A stretch of DNA of 64,000 nt, taken from NCBI RefSeq assembly GCF_016827595.1, contig NZ_JAECMS010000002.1:886182-950181 (forward strand), written 5' to 3'. A program made the translations under genes and the position numbers. Source of the stretch: Luteirhabdus pelagi (GTDB lineage: Bacteria; Bacteroidota; Bacteroidia; Flavobacteriales; Flavobacteriaceae). Positions 44,473 through 53,964 of the stretch are shown piece by piece (position 1 is the first letter of the stretch; the number at the start of each line of letters is the position of its first letter). The notes beneath the pieces are model-generated. The model saw only the letters and a program-made list of their open reading frames with translations, searched no databases and was not told the DNA's origin.

Positions 44473-45006
44473 ATGAAAAAATTACTGCTACTAGCATTTT
44501 TGATAATTTCGACGGGAATTTCAGCTCAGGAAATTGAATGGATGTCAATGGATGAAGCCCTGGCGGCACAGAATGAAGAGCCAAAAAAGATTTTTATGGA
44601 TGTGTATACTACTTGGTGTGGTCCCTGTAAAATGCTGGATCGAAATACCTTTAGCGACAAGAATGTGATCGCGTTTATCAATGAAAATTATTACCCGGTG
44701 AAATTTAATGCCGAAGGGACCGAGGAGATTACCTATCAGGATTTCACCTATACCAATCCTAATTATCGCGAAGGAAGAAAAGGTCGCAATGCTACACATT
44801 TCTTTGCCGATGCGTTGAAGCTACGAGGATATCCTAGTTTGGTATTCTTTCAGGAGAATGGAGATCTTATTCAGGCTATCCCAGGATATAAAACACCGCA
44901 GCAATTGGAAATCTATTTAAAGATGATTGCTAACGACGATTATAAAGAACTCACTACTATGGAAGCATGGGAAGAGTATCAAAAAAACTTTCAAAGCACG
45001 TTCTAG
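44473..45006 (+). CDS. Periplasmic thioredoxin-like protein
   Basis: 177 aa with a signal peptide (cut after GISAQ near residue 20) and one thioredoxin domain with the WCGPCKM active site near residue 50 (TTWCGPCK). Followed by a cis-Pro region YPSLVFF near 118. It reduces or shuffles disulfides in the envelope. The gene stands alone between the POT terminator and the convergent comEC gene. Confidence 0.92.
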   Translation: MKKLLLLAFLIISTGISAQEIEWMSMDEALAAQNEEPKKIFMDVYTTWCGPCKMLDRNTFSDKNVIAFINENYYPVKFNAEGTEEITYQDFTYTNPNYREGRKGRNATHFFADALKLRGYPSLVFFQENGDLIQAIPGYKTPQQLEIYLKMIANDDYKELTTMEAWEEYQKNFQSTF

Positions 45007-45028
45007 AGTAGGTTTTTAGTTAAGTGTT

Positions 45029-47014
45029 TCACTGCTCGAGAATGAAGGCTCCCTTGGTACCTGTATGGTAAAAGGGGAGCCTTTTAATTTCACATGTTTT
45101 CTCCCAACGTCTAACATAGGAATTGTAATTACTGCCGTCAGCTATAATGAGGTTCGGTTGGGTGGTAGCAATTACCTTTTCCAAATGAAGGTTCGGACTC
45201 TGGGTTAAGATCAACACATCAATTTTTTGGGAAGGGTGCACACTCGTGCTATCGATAACCAAAAAGGTTTTTTCCATGATTTTGAATACAGTTGGAATGT
45301 TGGACTGGTTTAACTTCTGTATGTTATTTTTCAAAGTGAAAGATTTAATGGGATATTTAATTTGAAGACTGTCCGAATTGCTTGCATACAGAGAGAGAAT
45401 ATCATCCGACTGAACCGCTAGGAGCGTTTCACGCGATTTTTGGAAGATGATAAAGCGTGTGGGTCGAATCGTATACGATTCATAAACCTTAATCCCAATG
45501 AAAACGGAAACTACTACTAAAACTGCATAAGTATTTGATGCTTTTCTTTTCTGAAGGAATAGCATTAGACTAAAAAGAGTTAGATAACTTACCACTACTA
45601 TTCTAGTTGAAAAGGAAATATCTGTAATAAGAAATGTCTCTTGTCCTGCCACCCATCGAATAAAATCATTTATACCTCCCATGAATTTTGAAAAATAACT
45701 GGTGACGAGGGGTGGAGCACTGTTTAAAACGCTTAAGAGCACCATTAGAATTCCTAGTACCATCAATAGCCCTAGTATGGGCATCATGACTAAATTCGTT
45801 AGTAAAAATAGTAATGGAAGCTGGTGAAAGTAATACAAGCTCAACGGTAAAACACCAATTTGAGCGGTAATCGTTACTGTCGTAATCGCCCACAATTTTC
45901 GTAGGATTGTATATTTTGGAAACCAAATTCGGAACAAGGAAGGCTGCAACCAAACGATGGAAAACACCGCTGCGTAACTCAACTGGAATCCTACTTGAAA
46001 CAACCAAAGCGGATTGATAAGCAACAAAATAAAAAAGGAAAGAAACAGTGTGTTCATGCTATTTGTGGGTCGATCCAGTTGCTGGGCAACCATGAAAAGT
46101 GAAAACATAGTGGCAGCTCTTGTAACCGATGGCGATAATCCGGCGAAGACCGCATATCCAAATAAGAGTAAGATTAATAACACTGCAGTCGTGACTTTAC
46201 CCCATCGAAACCGTCGAATGGGTTTAAACAACCATTGAAGCCCAAAGGCCAGCATTCCCACATGCAAACCCGATACCGCTAAAATATGTACCGCTCCGGC
46301 AGCGGCATAAGCATTATAAAGTTCTTTTGATACCTCTCGCTTTTCGCCCAATACTAATGCTTGTAGAATGGCTCGTTCATCCTCAGGTAAATCCGTTCGC
46401 TTTAAAGCGATAACACAACGATTCCGAAGTTTTTCGGCCCAACCTTTTAAGCTTATTTGTCTCTCTGAATGCTTGATGATGAAGTTGTTTCCCAAGATCA
46501 TCCGATGGTGTACGTTTAACGACCTCATATAAGCAGAATAGTCAAATTGGTCTGGATTCATCGGACTGGGAATGTCTTCCGTAGTGGCATAAGTAAGTAG
46601 GATAGCATCAACTTCGGGAGGATTGCTTACAGCTTCTTTTTTAAGTTGAAGCAGTATACGACCAGTTGTTGGGCGCTTGTCTGTTTCTGAAACTTCTGCG
46701 ATATACTTCCAATAGTAACGGTCTGGCTTTAAGGTCTCCCGAATACGAAGCTTCGATAGGGTTGAAGAATCATTTTGTGTGAAATGTGAATAGTGGTGCG
46801 ACGAGAATTGGGGCAACCGTAGTTGATAATTCCAATATCCTAAGCTTGTGAAGAAAAGTAAGGTGCAGATTCCGAAGAACGGTATGGCAGCATCTGTTTT
46901 CTTGCTTAATGGATACAGAAAGACAATACCTATAAAAAGAGCTATAACGAATAGCTCAATGGTAAACGGAAGAGGAAAATAATAGGCCAGTAATATTCCT
47001 GCCGTAACACACAA
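45029..47014 (-). CDS. comEC: ComEC/Rec2 family DNA-uptake channel protein
   Basis: 661 aa polytopic protein. It has the DUF4131 N-terminal region, the competence domain with the hallmark AAGAVHILAVSGLHVGML near residue 230 and many membrane helices to ~500; the C-terminal metallo-beta-lactamase-like part is short and lacks clear HxHxDH motifs. It carries single-stranded DNA across the inner membrane. The start is uncertain: the frame stays open upstream for ~18 codons with family-like sequence (RFINFAVVQFSL) but has no ATG; TTG at 47014 is used here. Confidence 0.9.
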   Translation of the reverse strand: MCVTAGILLAYYFPLPFTIELFVIALFIGIVFLYPLSKKTDAAIPFFGICTLLFFTSLGYWNYQLRLPQFSSHHYSHFTQNDSSTLSKLRIRETLKPDRYYWKYIAEVSETDKRPTTGRILLQLKKEAVSNPPEVDAILLTYATTEDIPSPMNPDQFDYSAYMRSLNVHHRMILGNNFIIKHSERQISLKGWAEKLRNRCVIALKRTDLPEDERAILQALVLGEKREVSKELYNAYAAAGAVHILAVSGLHVGMLAFGLQWLFKPIRRFRWGKVTTAVLLILLLFGYAVFAGLSPSVTRAATMFSLFMVAQQLDRPTNSMNTLFLSFFILLLINPLWLFQVGFQLSYAAVFSIVWLQPSLFRIWFPKYTILRKLWAITTVTITAQIGVLPLSLYYFHQLPLLFLLTNLVMMPILGLLMVLGILMVLLSVLNSAPPLVTSYFSKFMGGINDFIRWVAGQETFLITDISFSTRIVVVSYLTLFSLMLFLQKRKASNTYAVLVVVSVFIGIKVYESYTIRPTRFIIFQKSRETLLAVQSDDILSLYASNSDSLQIKYPIKSFTLKNNIQKLNQSNIPTVFKIMEKTFLVIDSTSVHPSQKIDVLILTQSPNLHLEKVIATTQPNLIIADGSNYNSYVRRWEKTCEIKRLPFYHTGTKGAFILEQ

Positions 47015-47100
47015 CGAGAATTGTACGACCGCAAAATTGATAAACCTTACCCCACAGCTAAAAAGTATTGCGCTGGGGAACTTGTAAGAGTTCTATAAAA

Positions 47101-47637
47101 TTATATGATTCGCCTCACTTCCACAAAGGCATTACGCCAGTAGCGTTCGTCTAACGAGGATACGATTACGCCTCTTGAAGTTGTTGAATGAATAAAATGA
47201 AGGGTACCGTTTCGCGCTTCAACTACCAAACCAACATGATTAATCCTTCTTCCTGTCTTACTGGTTTGAAAAAATAGCAGGTCACCTTCTGAAGCCTCTT
47301 TTAATGAGATTCGAAGGCCCTTCTTTGCCATATCCCTAGAGATCCTTGGCAAGGCTACCTTTTCTCTTTGAAAGCACGTGTACACTAGTCCAGAGCAATC
47401 CATCCCCCGCTTGTCCGTACCGCCAAACTTGTAGCGCGTTCCTTCAAAACTGCGAGCATGCGATATCACATTTCGAACGGTTTTATTACTTACTGCCGAC
47501 GATTTTTCACCAATAATAGTTCTATCGGTAGGAGTTCTAGAGCTTCCACAGGAAGTAAGAAGTATTCCCATCAAAAAAAGTAGCAAAATAGGTTTTAGTG
47601 TTGCAATCGAAAAAGACGAAACGTTCACGGTTTTCAT
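47101..47637 (-). CDS. NlpC/P60 (C40) peptidase lipoprotein
   Basis: 178 aa; lipoprotein signal ends at Cys30 (LLTSC). The NlpC/P60 domain holds the triad: Cys81 in GMDCSGLVY, His134 in RINHVGLVVE and a third His at ~147 in TLHFIHS. It cleaves D-Glu-diaminopimelate bonds in peptidoglycan stem peptides. It is 86 bp from comEC in the same direction. Confidence 0.93.
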   Translation of the reverse strand: MKTVNVSSFSIATLKPILLLFLMGILLTSCGSSRTPTDRTIIGEKSSAVSNKTVRNVISHARSFEGTRYKFGGTDKRGMDCSGLVYTCFQREKVALPRISRDMAKKGLRISLKEASEGDLLFFQTSKTGRRINHVGLVVEARNGTLHFIHSTTSRGVIVSSLDERYWRNAFVEVRRII

Positions 47638-47640
47638 GAA

Positions 47641-47985
47641 TTAAGATTTTTTGGAGGCAGTTGCTATAGGGTTATAGTCTAGGCATGTTTGAACCCAAAA
47701 GTTGAAATCATCAGGATTTTGATAGCCTTCTTCAGCGACGTAGCAGTATCCTTTCAACTGACGGTTCTTCATAATAACGGGTTCGAAGCCAACTTTATTG
47801 GACAGTTCCTCTAATCGGTCAGGATCGAAGCGGCACATCAAAGTATCGCCACTGATATTTATGCACATCTTCCCATTCACCATAAAAGCTAATCCGCCGA
47901 ACATCCGCTTCTCCTCAATTTCAAGAGAAGGAACGTCCGCCAAATACTGTCGGACCCGGTTGGACAATTGTAGGTTATAGGCCAT
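47641..47985 (-). CDS. TfoX/Sxy N-terminal domain protein
   Basis: 114 aa, the TfoX_N fold: RVRQYLADVPSLEIEEKRMFGGLAFMV near residues 10-36 and LMCRFDPDRLEEL near 66 match the family. Full-length Sxy activates competence genes in gammaproteobacteria, but single-domain homologues in Bacteroidota have no shown role. Its closeness to comEC is suggestive only. Three bases separate it from the NlpC gene. Confidence 0.88.
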   Translation of the reverse strand: MAYNLQLSNRVRQYLADVPSLEIEEKRMFGGLAFMVNGKMCINISGDTLMCRFDPDRLEELSNKVGFEPVIMKNRQLKGYCYVAEEGYQNPDDFNFWVQTCLDYNPIATASKKS

Positions 47986-48019
47986 ATTAGGTATTCTGCC
48001 CTAAAGCTATGAAAAAATC

Positions 48020-49138
48020 CTACTTCTTGGAAATTTCCTCATAAATCAGATTCGCAGTAGCAGCGCTAGCCCCTTTTCCGCCAAGCTTTTGTTCTAAATC
48101 GTAATAATCTAAAAACAACTTGGCACGTTGGTATTCGTCTAAAATCGTCTTCAGTTCTTCCTCTAGCCGATCGGCGGTAAAGTCGGTTTGGATTAACTCG
48201 GTTACCACTGGTTTATCGAGAATAAGGTTCACCAATGAAATATACTTCAGGTTAATAACGCGTTTGGCAATCTCATAGGAAATACGACTTCCCTTGTAAC
48301 ACACCACTTGCGGGACTTTGAACAAGGCTGTTTCGAGGGTTGCAGTTCCGGAAGTAACCAATGCTGCATGTGAAACACTCAGCAAATCATAGGTTTTATT
48401 TAGTAACAAATGCACGCGGTCTTTCTTCAAAAAGGGCTCATAAAAGCTAGCCTCTTGACTAGGCGCTCCCGCAATGACAAACTCAAAATCGGGAAATCGA
48501 GGGACCATTTCCAACATCACCGCCAACATTTTTGAAATTTCTTGTTTGCGGCTTCCCGGTAACAAGGCGATAATAGGCTTGTCGGTTAGGCCATGCTGCT
48601 TTCGAAAATCATCGGGATGTATCTGCTCCCGATCGTAAATGGCATCGATAAGCGGATGTCCAACAAAATGGACGGGATACTGATGCTTGTCTTCGTAAAA
48701 TTTCTTTTCAAAGGGAAGAATAACGTACATCTCGTCAACATCACGCTTCACACTCTTAATGCGATTTTCCTTCCAGGCCCAAAGTTGGGGTGAAATATAA
48801 TAATGTGTTGGAAACCCTTTTTTCTTTGCCCATTTCGCAATGCGAAGGTTGAAGCCAGGATAATCGATAAAGATGATGACATCGGGTTGAAACTGTTCGA
48901 TGTCTTTTTTACAAAAGGAAATATTCTTTAAGATGGTCCGCAGGTTGAAGAGTACTTCCACAAATCCCATAAACGCAAGATCGCGATAATGCTTTACCAA
49001 CGTAGCACCCGCGTCCTCCATCAAATCGCCACCCCAGCACCGAAATTCGGCATTGGGATCTTCCTTCTTCAAGGCTTTGATGAGGTTGGCTCCGTGCAAA
49101 TCGCCCGAGGCTTCACCGGCAAGTAGGTAATATTTCAT
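48020..49138 (-). CDS. lpxB: Lipid-A-disaccharide synthase
   Basis: 372 aa from the ATG at 49138 (MKYYLLAGEASGD); an earlier in-frame start would add 20 residues without family similarity. LpxB marks: GEASGDLHGANLIKAL at 8-23, FIDYPGFNLRIAKWAKK near 92, YYISPQLWAW near 113 and LLPGSRKQEI near 192. It joins two acylated glucosamine units to make the lipid A disaccharide at the inner membrane. It pairs functionally with lptC in this window. Confidence 0.96.
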   Translation of the reverse strand: MKYYLLAGEASGDLHGANLIKALKKEDPNAEFRCWGGDLMEDAGATLVKHYRDLAFMGFVEVLFNLRTILKNISFCKKDIEQFQPDVIIFIDYPGFNLRIAKWAKKKGFPTHYYISPQLWAWKENRIKSVKRDVDEMYVILPFEKKFYEDKHQYPVHFVGHPLIDAIYDREQIHPDDFRKQHGLTDKPIIALLPGSRKQEISKMLAVMLEMVPRFPDFEFVIAGAPSQEASFYEPFLKKDRVHLLLNKTYDLLSVSHAALVTSGTATLETALFKVPQVVCYKGSRISYEIAKRVINLKYISLVNLILDKPVVTELIQTDFTADRLEEELKTILDEYQRAKLFLDYYDLEQKLGGKGASAATANLIYEEISKK

Positions 49139-49245
49139 ACGGCGGAAAATGTTGCGTTTCACAAAAATAGGGGATTCGCGCAAACAATTGCTATGCAACG
49201 AAAGAAGCTTCCGTTATATTTCCCTCGTCTTCAGTAAAAGAACCG

Positions 49246-49524
49246 CTACAAAAATTTCGAAATCAAGATCACTAAAGCGGCAAGTACAGTTGCCATCACG
49301 ACACCTCTAGCACGGTACACTCGATTCTTCTTCAATAAAAGAAAAAAGGCAGCAAGGTTCAATAAAGCGCCTAGGGCAATGATATTCCCAAGTACATCCT
49401 GTTCGATGGCGACTTCCAGAGTGGTTTCAAAATCGTATTCAGAAAAGAAAAAGATATAAAGGTAGCTACCGATAAGGTTCGCTATTATACCAATACCGAA
49501 GCCAATTGCGATTTCTTTCGCCAT
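49246..49524 (-). CDS. Small membrane protein, function unknown
   Basis: 92 aa from the ATG at 49524 (MAKEIAIGFG); a start at 49545 would overlap surE by 13 bp and is possible. Three hydrophobic segments (about 5-25, 43-62, 74-90). No recognised domain. It is just after surE in the same direction. Confidence 0.7.
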   Translation of the reverse strand: MAKEIAIGFGIGIIANLIGSYLYIFFFSEYDFETTLEVAIEQDVLGNIIALGALLNLAAFFLLLKKNRVYRARGVVMATVLAALVILISKFL

Positions 49525-49532
49525 GTTTTGTT

Positions 49533-50309
49533 TTACAGCTCCCATGTGTTCAAGAATTTAATGGCGTGATGTGCCGTTAAGTCGAACTGAACGGGAACCA
49601 CCGAAACATATCCGTTAGCCAAAGCCCATTCGTCGGTATCCTCTCCCTTATCGCCATTGATAAATTCGCCAGTAAGCCAATAGTATTCGCGTCCCAAAGG
49701 ATTTACGCGCTTATCAAAATTTTCCTCCCAGTGTGCATTTGCCTGTCTGCAAATCTTCATCCCCTTAATCTTGCTTTTCGGTAATTTGGGGAAGTTTACA
49801 TTTAAGACTGTTCCTTTTGGTAGTCCATTCTCCAGACATTGTTCGGCTAATTGTTTCACATACTTTTTGGTGGGTTCAAAATTCGCTTCTAAGGAATAGT
49901 CCAAAAGAGAAAATCCAATAGCGGGTATTCCCAAGGTTCCGGCTTCCACGGCAGCACTCATAGTGCCGCTGTAAATGACATTAATCGAAGAATTACTGCC
50001 ATGGTTAATACCACTTACGCACAGATCGGGTTTGCGTTTCAGGATTTCATTTACCGCTAACTTCACACAGTCGACAGGCGTTCCGCTACAGCTATATTCT
50101 TTTTGAGGTTCATCTTCATGTACTTTTACCGTATCGCAGTAAAGGGTGTCGTTAATAGTAATGGCATGTCCCATTCCGCTCTGCGGTGAATCGGGTGCGA
50201 CGACGCATACATCGCCTATTTCATTCATCACTTTTATAAGGGTTCTGATGCCCGGAGCTGTAATGCCATCATCGTTGGTAACGAGGATAAGCGGTTTCTT
50301 TTTCGCCAT
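49533..50309 (-). CDS. surE: 5'-nucleotidase SurE
   Basis: 258 aa from the ATG at 50309 (MAKKKPLILVTNDDG). SurE motifs: TNDDGITAPG (metal-binding Asp pair), APDSPQSGMGHAITI, and SGINHGSNSSINVIYSGT near 108. It removes phosphate from nucleoside monophosphates. The preceding twelve codons of the open frame look unrelated to the family. Confidence 0.96.
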   Translation of the reverse strand: MAKKKPLILVTNDDGITAPGIRTLIKVMNEIGDVCVVAPDSPQSGMGHAITINDTLYCDTVKVHEDEPQKEYSCSGTPVDCVKLAVNEILKRKPDLCVSGINHGSNSSINVIYSGTMSAAVEAGTLGIPAIGFSLLDYSLEANFEPTKKYVKQLAEQCLENGLPKGTVLNVNFPKLPKSKIKGMKICRQANAHWEENFDKRVNPLGREYYWLTGEFINGDKGEDTDEWALANGYVSVVPVQFDLTAHHAIKFLNTWEL

Positions 50310-50448
50310 GAAGTAAAATTTTGAACACAAAAGTACGATTTTCAAGTCGGTGACCGATAGAATTCACCTTCTAAAAGGAAATCCTAACATACTTTTCCAA
50401 CCTACCGTTTGCGGTAGATTTTACATTGCCCGCCCGCTTCAATTTTTG

Positions 50449-50456
50449 TAATTTTG
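50449..50456 (+). promoter_or_regulatory. Candidate Bacteroidota -7 box for the DegT-like gene
   Basis: TAATTTTG matches TAnnTTTG, 18 bases before the ATG at 50475; the best -33 match is CATTG, 20 bases upstream, an imperfect fit. Confidence 0.35.
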
Positions 50457-50474
50457 AAAGGTAATTCAGATAGC

Positions 50475-51635
50475 ATGCGAAAAATTCAAATGGTTGACCT
50501 GAAAGGGCAATACCAACACATAAAAGAGCAAGTAGACCGATCGGTGCAGGAGGTGATTGAAAGCACGGCTTATATCAACGGACCAGAGGTCCATCAATTT
50601 CAAAAGGAATTAGAGGAATATTTAGGAGTGAAGCACGTCATTCCCTGTGCCAACGGGACCGATGCCTTGCAAGTAGCAATGATGGGATTGGGGTTGAAGC
50701 CAGGTGACGAAGTCATAACTGCCGATTTCACCTTCGCCGCTACTGTTGAAGTAATCGCTTTGCTTGGATTAACCCCGGTGCTAGTAGATGTAGATCCAAT
50801 ATCCTTCAATATCGATATTGAAGCTGTTGAAAAAGCTATTACGCCTAAATCGAAGGCGATAGTGCCGGTTCATTTGTTCGGACTTGCCGCACAGATGGAT
50901 GAATTGATGGCATTGGCAGAAAAACATAATTTGTATGTCATTGAAGATAATGCCCAAGGAATTGGAGCTACCTATACTTCAAAAGATGGTACAAAAACCA
51001 AAACGGGAGCGATAGGGCATGTGGCCTCTACTTCCTTTTTCCCGTCCAAAAACTTAGGTTGTTATGGCGATGGCGGTGCAATTTTCACCAACGATGATGA
51101 GTTGGCGCATACCATCCGAGGAATCGTAAATCATGGTATGTACGAACGCTATCATCATGATGTGGTAGGTGTGAATTCGCGTCTCGATAGTATTCAGGCG
51201 GCAGTGCTTCGTGCCAAATTACCGCATTTAAATAATTACAATGCTGCCAGACGAAATGCAGCACGAAAATATACCGCAGCGTTTGCTGGAATAGAGAATA
51301 TTATCACGCCGACTGGATTTTGTGATGCCGGAAATAGTATTTGCGATGTTTGCGATTGCCATGTATTTCATCAATATACCTTGCGGATTCTGGATGCCGA
51401 TCGGGATGGGTTGGTAAAGCATTTAAATGAAAAGGGAATTCCGTGTGGGGTGTATTATCCGATTCCACTGCATCTTCAGAAAGCCTATCGCGATGATCGC
51501 TATGATGAAGCCAATTTTTCTGTGACCAATCGATTGGTAAAGGAGGTTATTTCGTTACCCATGCATACCGAATTGGACGATGTCCAAATCGACTTTATCA
51601 CGAAAACTGTAATCGACTTTGTAACCAAAGCCTAA
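50475..51635 (+). CDS. DegT/DnrJ/EryC1/StrS sugar aminotransferase
   Basis: 386 aa from the ATG at 50475 (MRKIQMVDLKGQ). PLP-dependent fold type I: CANGTDALQVAM near 58, TADFTFAATVEVIALLG near 82, VIEDNAQGIGA near 155 (Asp of the cofactor ring) and FFPSKNLGCYGDGGAIF near 190 (PLP Lys). It aminates a nucleotide keto-sugar for surface polysaccharides. It is 17 bp upstream of galE; a short operon supplying sugar nucleotides is likely. Confidence 0.93.
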   Translation: MRKIQMVDLKGQYQHIKEQVDRSVQEVIESTAYINGPEVHQFQKELEEYLGVKHVIPCANGTDALQVAMMGLGLKPGDEVITADFTFAATVEVIALLGLTPVLVDVDPISFNIDIEAVEKAITPKSKAIVPVHLFGLAAQMDELMALAEKHNLYVIEDNAQGIGATYTSKDGTKTKTGAIGHVASTSFFPSKNLGCYGDGGAIFTNDDELAHTIRGIVNHGMYERYHHDVVGVNSRLDSIQAAVLRAKLPHLNNYNAARRNAARKYTAAFAGIENIITPTGFCDAGNSICDVCDCHVFHQYTLRILDADRDGLVKHLNEKGIPCGVYYPIPLHLQKAYRDDRYDEANFSVTNRLVKEVISLPMHTELDDVQIDFITKTVIDFVTKA

Positions 51636-51652
51636 TAGAGCTAAATATCAAG

Positions 51653-52672
51653 ATGAAGAAAATATTAGTAACGGGTGGCCTAGGTTATATAGGATCTCAT
51701 ACTGTAGTAGCACTACAAAAGGCTGGGTACGAAACGATAATTGTAGATAACCTTTCAAATTCCTCGTTAAATGTTTTGGGAGGCATCGCAAGGATAACGA
51801 ATGTATCGCCCACTTTTGAACGTTTGGACCTACGATATAAGGCCGAGGTAGTAGATTTTTTCAAACGACATTCCGACATTGAAGGTGTTATTCATTTCGC
51901 TGCCAGTAAAGCGGTTGGAGAAAGTGTAGAGAAGCCTCTGTATTACTACGAGAATAATATACATACTTTAGTGTACGTACTTCAAGAGTGTGTGGCACAT
52001 GGAATCGAAAATATTATATTCAGTTCCTCTTGTACAGTGTACGGACAACCAGAAACACTCCCGATTACAGAAACTGCTCCGACTCAGGCGGCAGCATCAC
52101 CCTATGGCAATACAAAACAGATTAGTGAAGAGATTTTGATTGATACTTGTGCTGTAGAGAATATGAATGCCATATCCTTGCGCTATTTCAACCCGATTGG
52201 AGCCCATAAATCTGCCGAAATAGGTGAGCTTCCTATAGGGGTTCCACAGAATTTAGTTCCCTATATAACGCAAACTGCCGCCGGAATTCGAGAAAAACTC
52301 TCGGTTTTTGGCGATGATTACGACACTCCCGATGGAAGTTGTATTCGCGATTATATCCACGTAATGGATTTGGCCGAAGCGCATGTAGTAGCCTTGGAGC
52401 GTTTACTGGATAACAAAAATGAAGAAAAGTACGAGATGTTTAATGTAGGCACGGGAAGGGGAAGCTCGGTCTTCGAAGTTATTGAAGCATTTGAGAAAGG
52501 TACAGGAGAAAACCTTGATTATTCGGTAGTAGATCGCCGCCCTGGTGATGTTACAGCGGTATATGCCGATACTTCGAAAGCGAATAAGGTCTTAGGGTGG
52601 AAAGCGAGGCGAACCATGGAGGAAGCGCTTGCTTCAGCGTGGAAATGGGAACAGAAAGTTCGCAATTCGTAA
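51653..52672 (+). CDS. galE: UDP-glucose 4-epimerase
   Basis: 339 aa SDR: NAD loop TGGLGYIGSHT at 6-16, FAASKAVGESV near 82, Ser124 region FSSSCTVYG, and catalytic Tyr151/Lys155 in SPYGNTKQ. RYFNPIGAH near 178 and DGSCIRDYIHVMDLA near 225 are GalE-type. It interconverts UDP-glucose and UDP-galactose (or the N-acetyl forms). Confidence 0.95.
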   Translation: MKKILVTGGLGYIGSHTVVALQKAGYETIIVDNLSNSSLNVLGGIARITNVSPTFERLDLRYKAEVVDFFKRHSDIEGVIHFAASKAVGESVEKPLYYYENNIHTLVYVLQECVAHGIENIIFSSSCTVYGQPETLPITETAPTQAAASPYGNTKQISEEILIDTCAVENMNAISLRYFNPIGAHKSAEIGELPIGVPQNLVPYITQTAAGIREKLSVFGDDYDTPDGSCIRDYIHVMDLAEAHVVALERLLDNKNEEKYEMFNVGTGRGSSVFEVIEAFEKGTGENLDYSVVDRRPGDVTAVYADTSKANKVLGWKARRTMEEALASAWKWEQKVRNS

Positions 52673-52759
52673 ACTTCCTTTAACGGTGCTTTAACACTTC
52701 AAACTTGACTTACGGCATAAATCTTTGTTTCTTTGCACTTTAACCATAAAAAAGAAGTC

Positions 52760-52951
52760 ATGCGACTGGTAACAGTAAAGCGAAAAACAAAGAAAGAGAA
52801 GCGGTTCAGTGAAAAAATGGGAATGTTTACCGCAAATGTAACCTATGTGAAAAAGCGATTTATGAGCATTCCGTATCGTACTGTTCACAAATACCGCGAA
52901 ACCTATTACGGAAAAGTAAAAGATTGTGTAGACTGCCAAATTTCGGCTTAA
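52760..52951 (+). CDS. Small basic protein, function unknown
   Basis: 63 aa from the ATG at 52760 (MRLVTVKRKTKKEKR); nine more codons are open upstream. Strongly basic N-terminal half and a CVDC near the end (KDCVDCQISA), which could bind metal together with another chain. No recognised domain. It stands alone after galE and ends ~30 bp before a terminator. Confidence 0.7.
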   Translation: MRLVTVKRKTKKEKRFSEKMGMFTANVTYVKKRFMSIPYRTVHKYRETYYGKVKDCVDCQISA

Positions 52952-52975
52952 CTACATATAAACATACATAAAATC

Positions 52976-53008
52976 AAACCCGAAGTTGTAGCTTCGGGTT
53001 TTTCTTTT
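52976..53008 (+). terminator. Intrinsic terminator shared by the small basic gene and convergent fabD
   Basis: Stem AAACCCGAAG/CTTCGGGTTT with an 8-base loop and a T-rich tail on the plus strand; a shorter U-run is available for the minus strand. Confidence 0.88.
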
Positions 53009-53889
53009 TATAAGGTGGCCTGATTAGCAGCCACGTTTCGATCGATTTTTCGCATTAAGCCTTGCAAGACTTTTCCGGGACCAACCTCAATAAATTCGGT
53101 ACCACCGTCCTTGATCATATTCTGAATGCTCTGTGTCCACTTCACTGGAGCGGTAAGCTGAAAGATTAAGTTCTTTTGGATTTCCTCTGGACTTGTAACA
53201 GCAAAAGTGCTTACATTTTGATAAATAGGGCAAGAAGGTGTATCGAATTTTGTCGCTTCAATGGCAGCAGCCAATTCTTCACGAGCGGGCTCCATTAACG
53301 GACTGTGGAAGGCACCGCCAACGGGTAATACCAGGGCTCTTTTTGCTCCCGCTTCGGTTAAGGCTGCAACAGCACGGTTAATGGCATCCACTTCACCTGA
53401 AATTACTAACTGACCAGGGCAATTGTAATTAGCGGCTACAACGGTTCCCTCGACATCAGCACAAATCGCTTCCACCAAATGATCTTCCAACCCTAAAACG
53501 GCAGCCATCGTTGATGGTTGTGCTTCACACGCCTTTTGCATTGCCATGGCACGCTTGGAAACTAGTGTTAGTCCGTCTTCAAAAGCCATAGCACCATTGG
53601 CGACCAGCGCTGAAAATTCACCCAAAGAATGTCCAGCAACCATATCGGGAGTAAAGCTATCTCCTAAGCTTTCTGCTAGAATGGTTGAATGAAGAAAAAT
53701 GGCAGGCTGTGTAACCTTGGTCTGTTTTAGCTCGTCATCAGATCCTTCAAACATGATTTTGGTAATATCGAAACCAAGAATATCATTGGCTCGTTCAAAA
53801 CGTTCCTTTGCTTTTGGATTGGCATCGTAAAGATCCTTTCCCATACCAGAAAATTGAGCGCCTTGTCCTGGAAATATATATGCTTTCAT
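53008..53889 (-). CDS. fabD: Malonyl-CoA:ACP transacylase
   Basis: 293 aa alpha/beta acyltransferase. Nucleophile Ser in GHSLGEFSAL near residue 90, partner His in GGAFHSPLM near 200, and FPGQGAQFSGMGKDLY at 5-20. It loads malonyl groups on acyl carrier protein for fatty acid synthesis. No other fab genes are adjacent. Confidence 0.96.
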   Translation of the reverse strand: MKAYIFPGQGAQFSGMGKDLYDANPKAKERFERANDILGFDITKIMFEGSDDELKQTKVTQPAIFLHSTILAESLGDSFTPDMVAGHSLGEFSALVANGAMAFEDGLTLVSKRAMAMQKACEAQPSTMAAVLGLEDHLVEAICADVEGTVVAANYNCPGQLVISGEVDAINRAVAALTEAGAKRALVLPVGGAFHSPLMEPAREELAAAIEATKFDTPSCPIYQNVSTFAVTSPEEIQKNLIFQLTAPVKWTQSIQNMIKDGGTEFIEVGPGKVLQGLMRKIDRNVAANQATL

Positions 53890-53930
53890 AAGGTTGGTTT
53901 AGTGTTTCTAATGAACAAAAATACTAATAA

Positions 53931-53963
53931 AAAACCCCTTTTCGCGATTGAAAAGGAGAGGGG
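53931..53963 (-). terminator. Intrinsic terminator after the PPOX-fold gene
   Basis: Minus-strand stem CCTTTTC/GAAAAGG flanked by C-rich and G-rich arms and followed by six T, starting two bases after the stop at 53965. Confidence 0.8.
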
Positions 53964-53964
53964 A

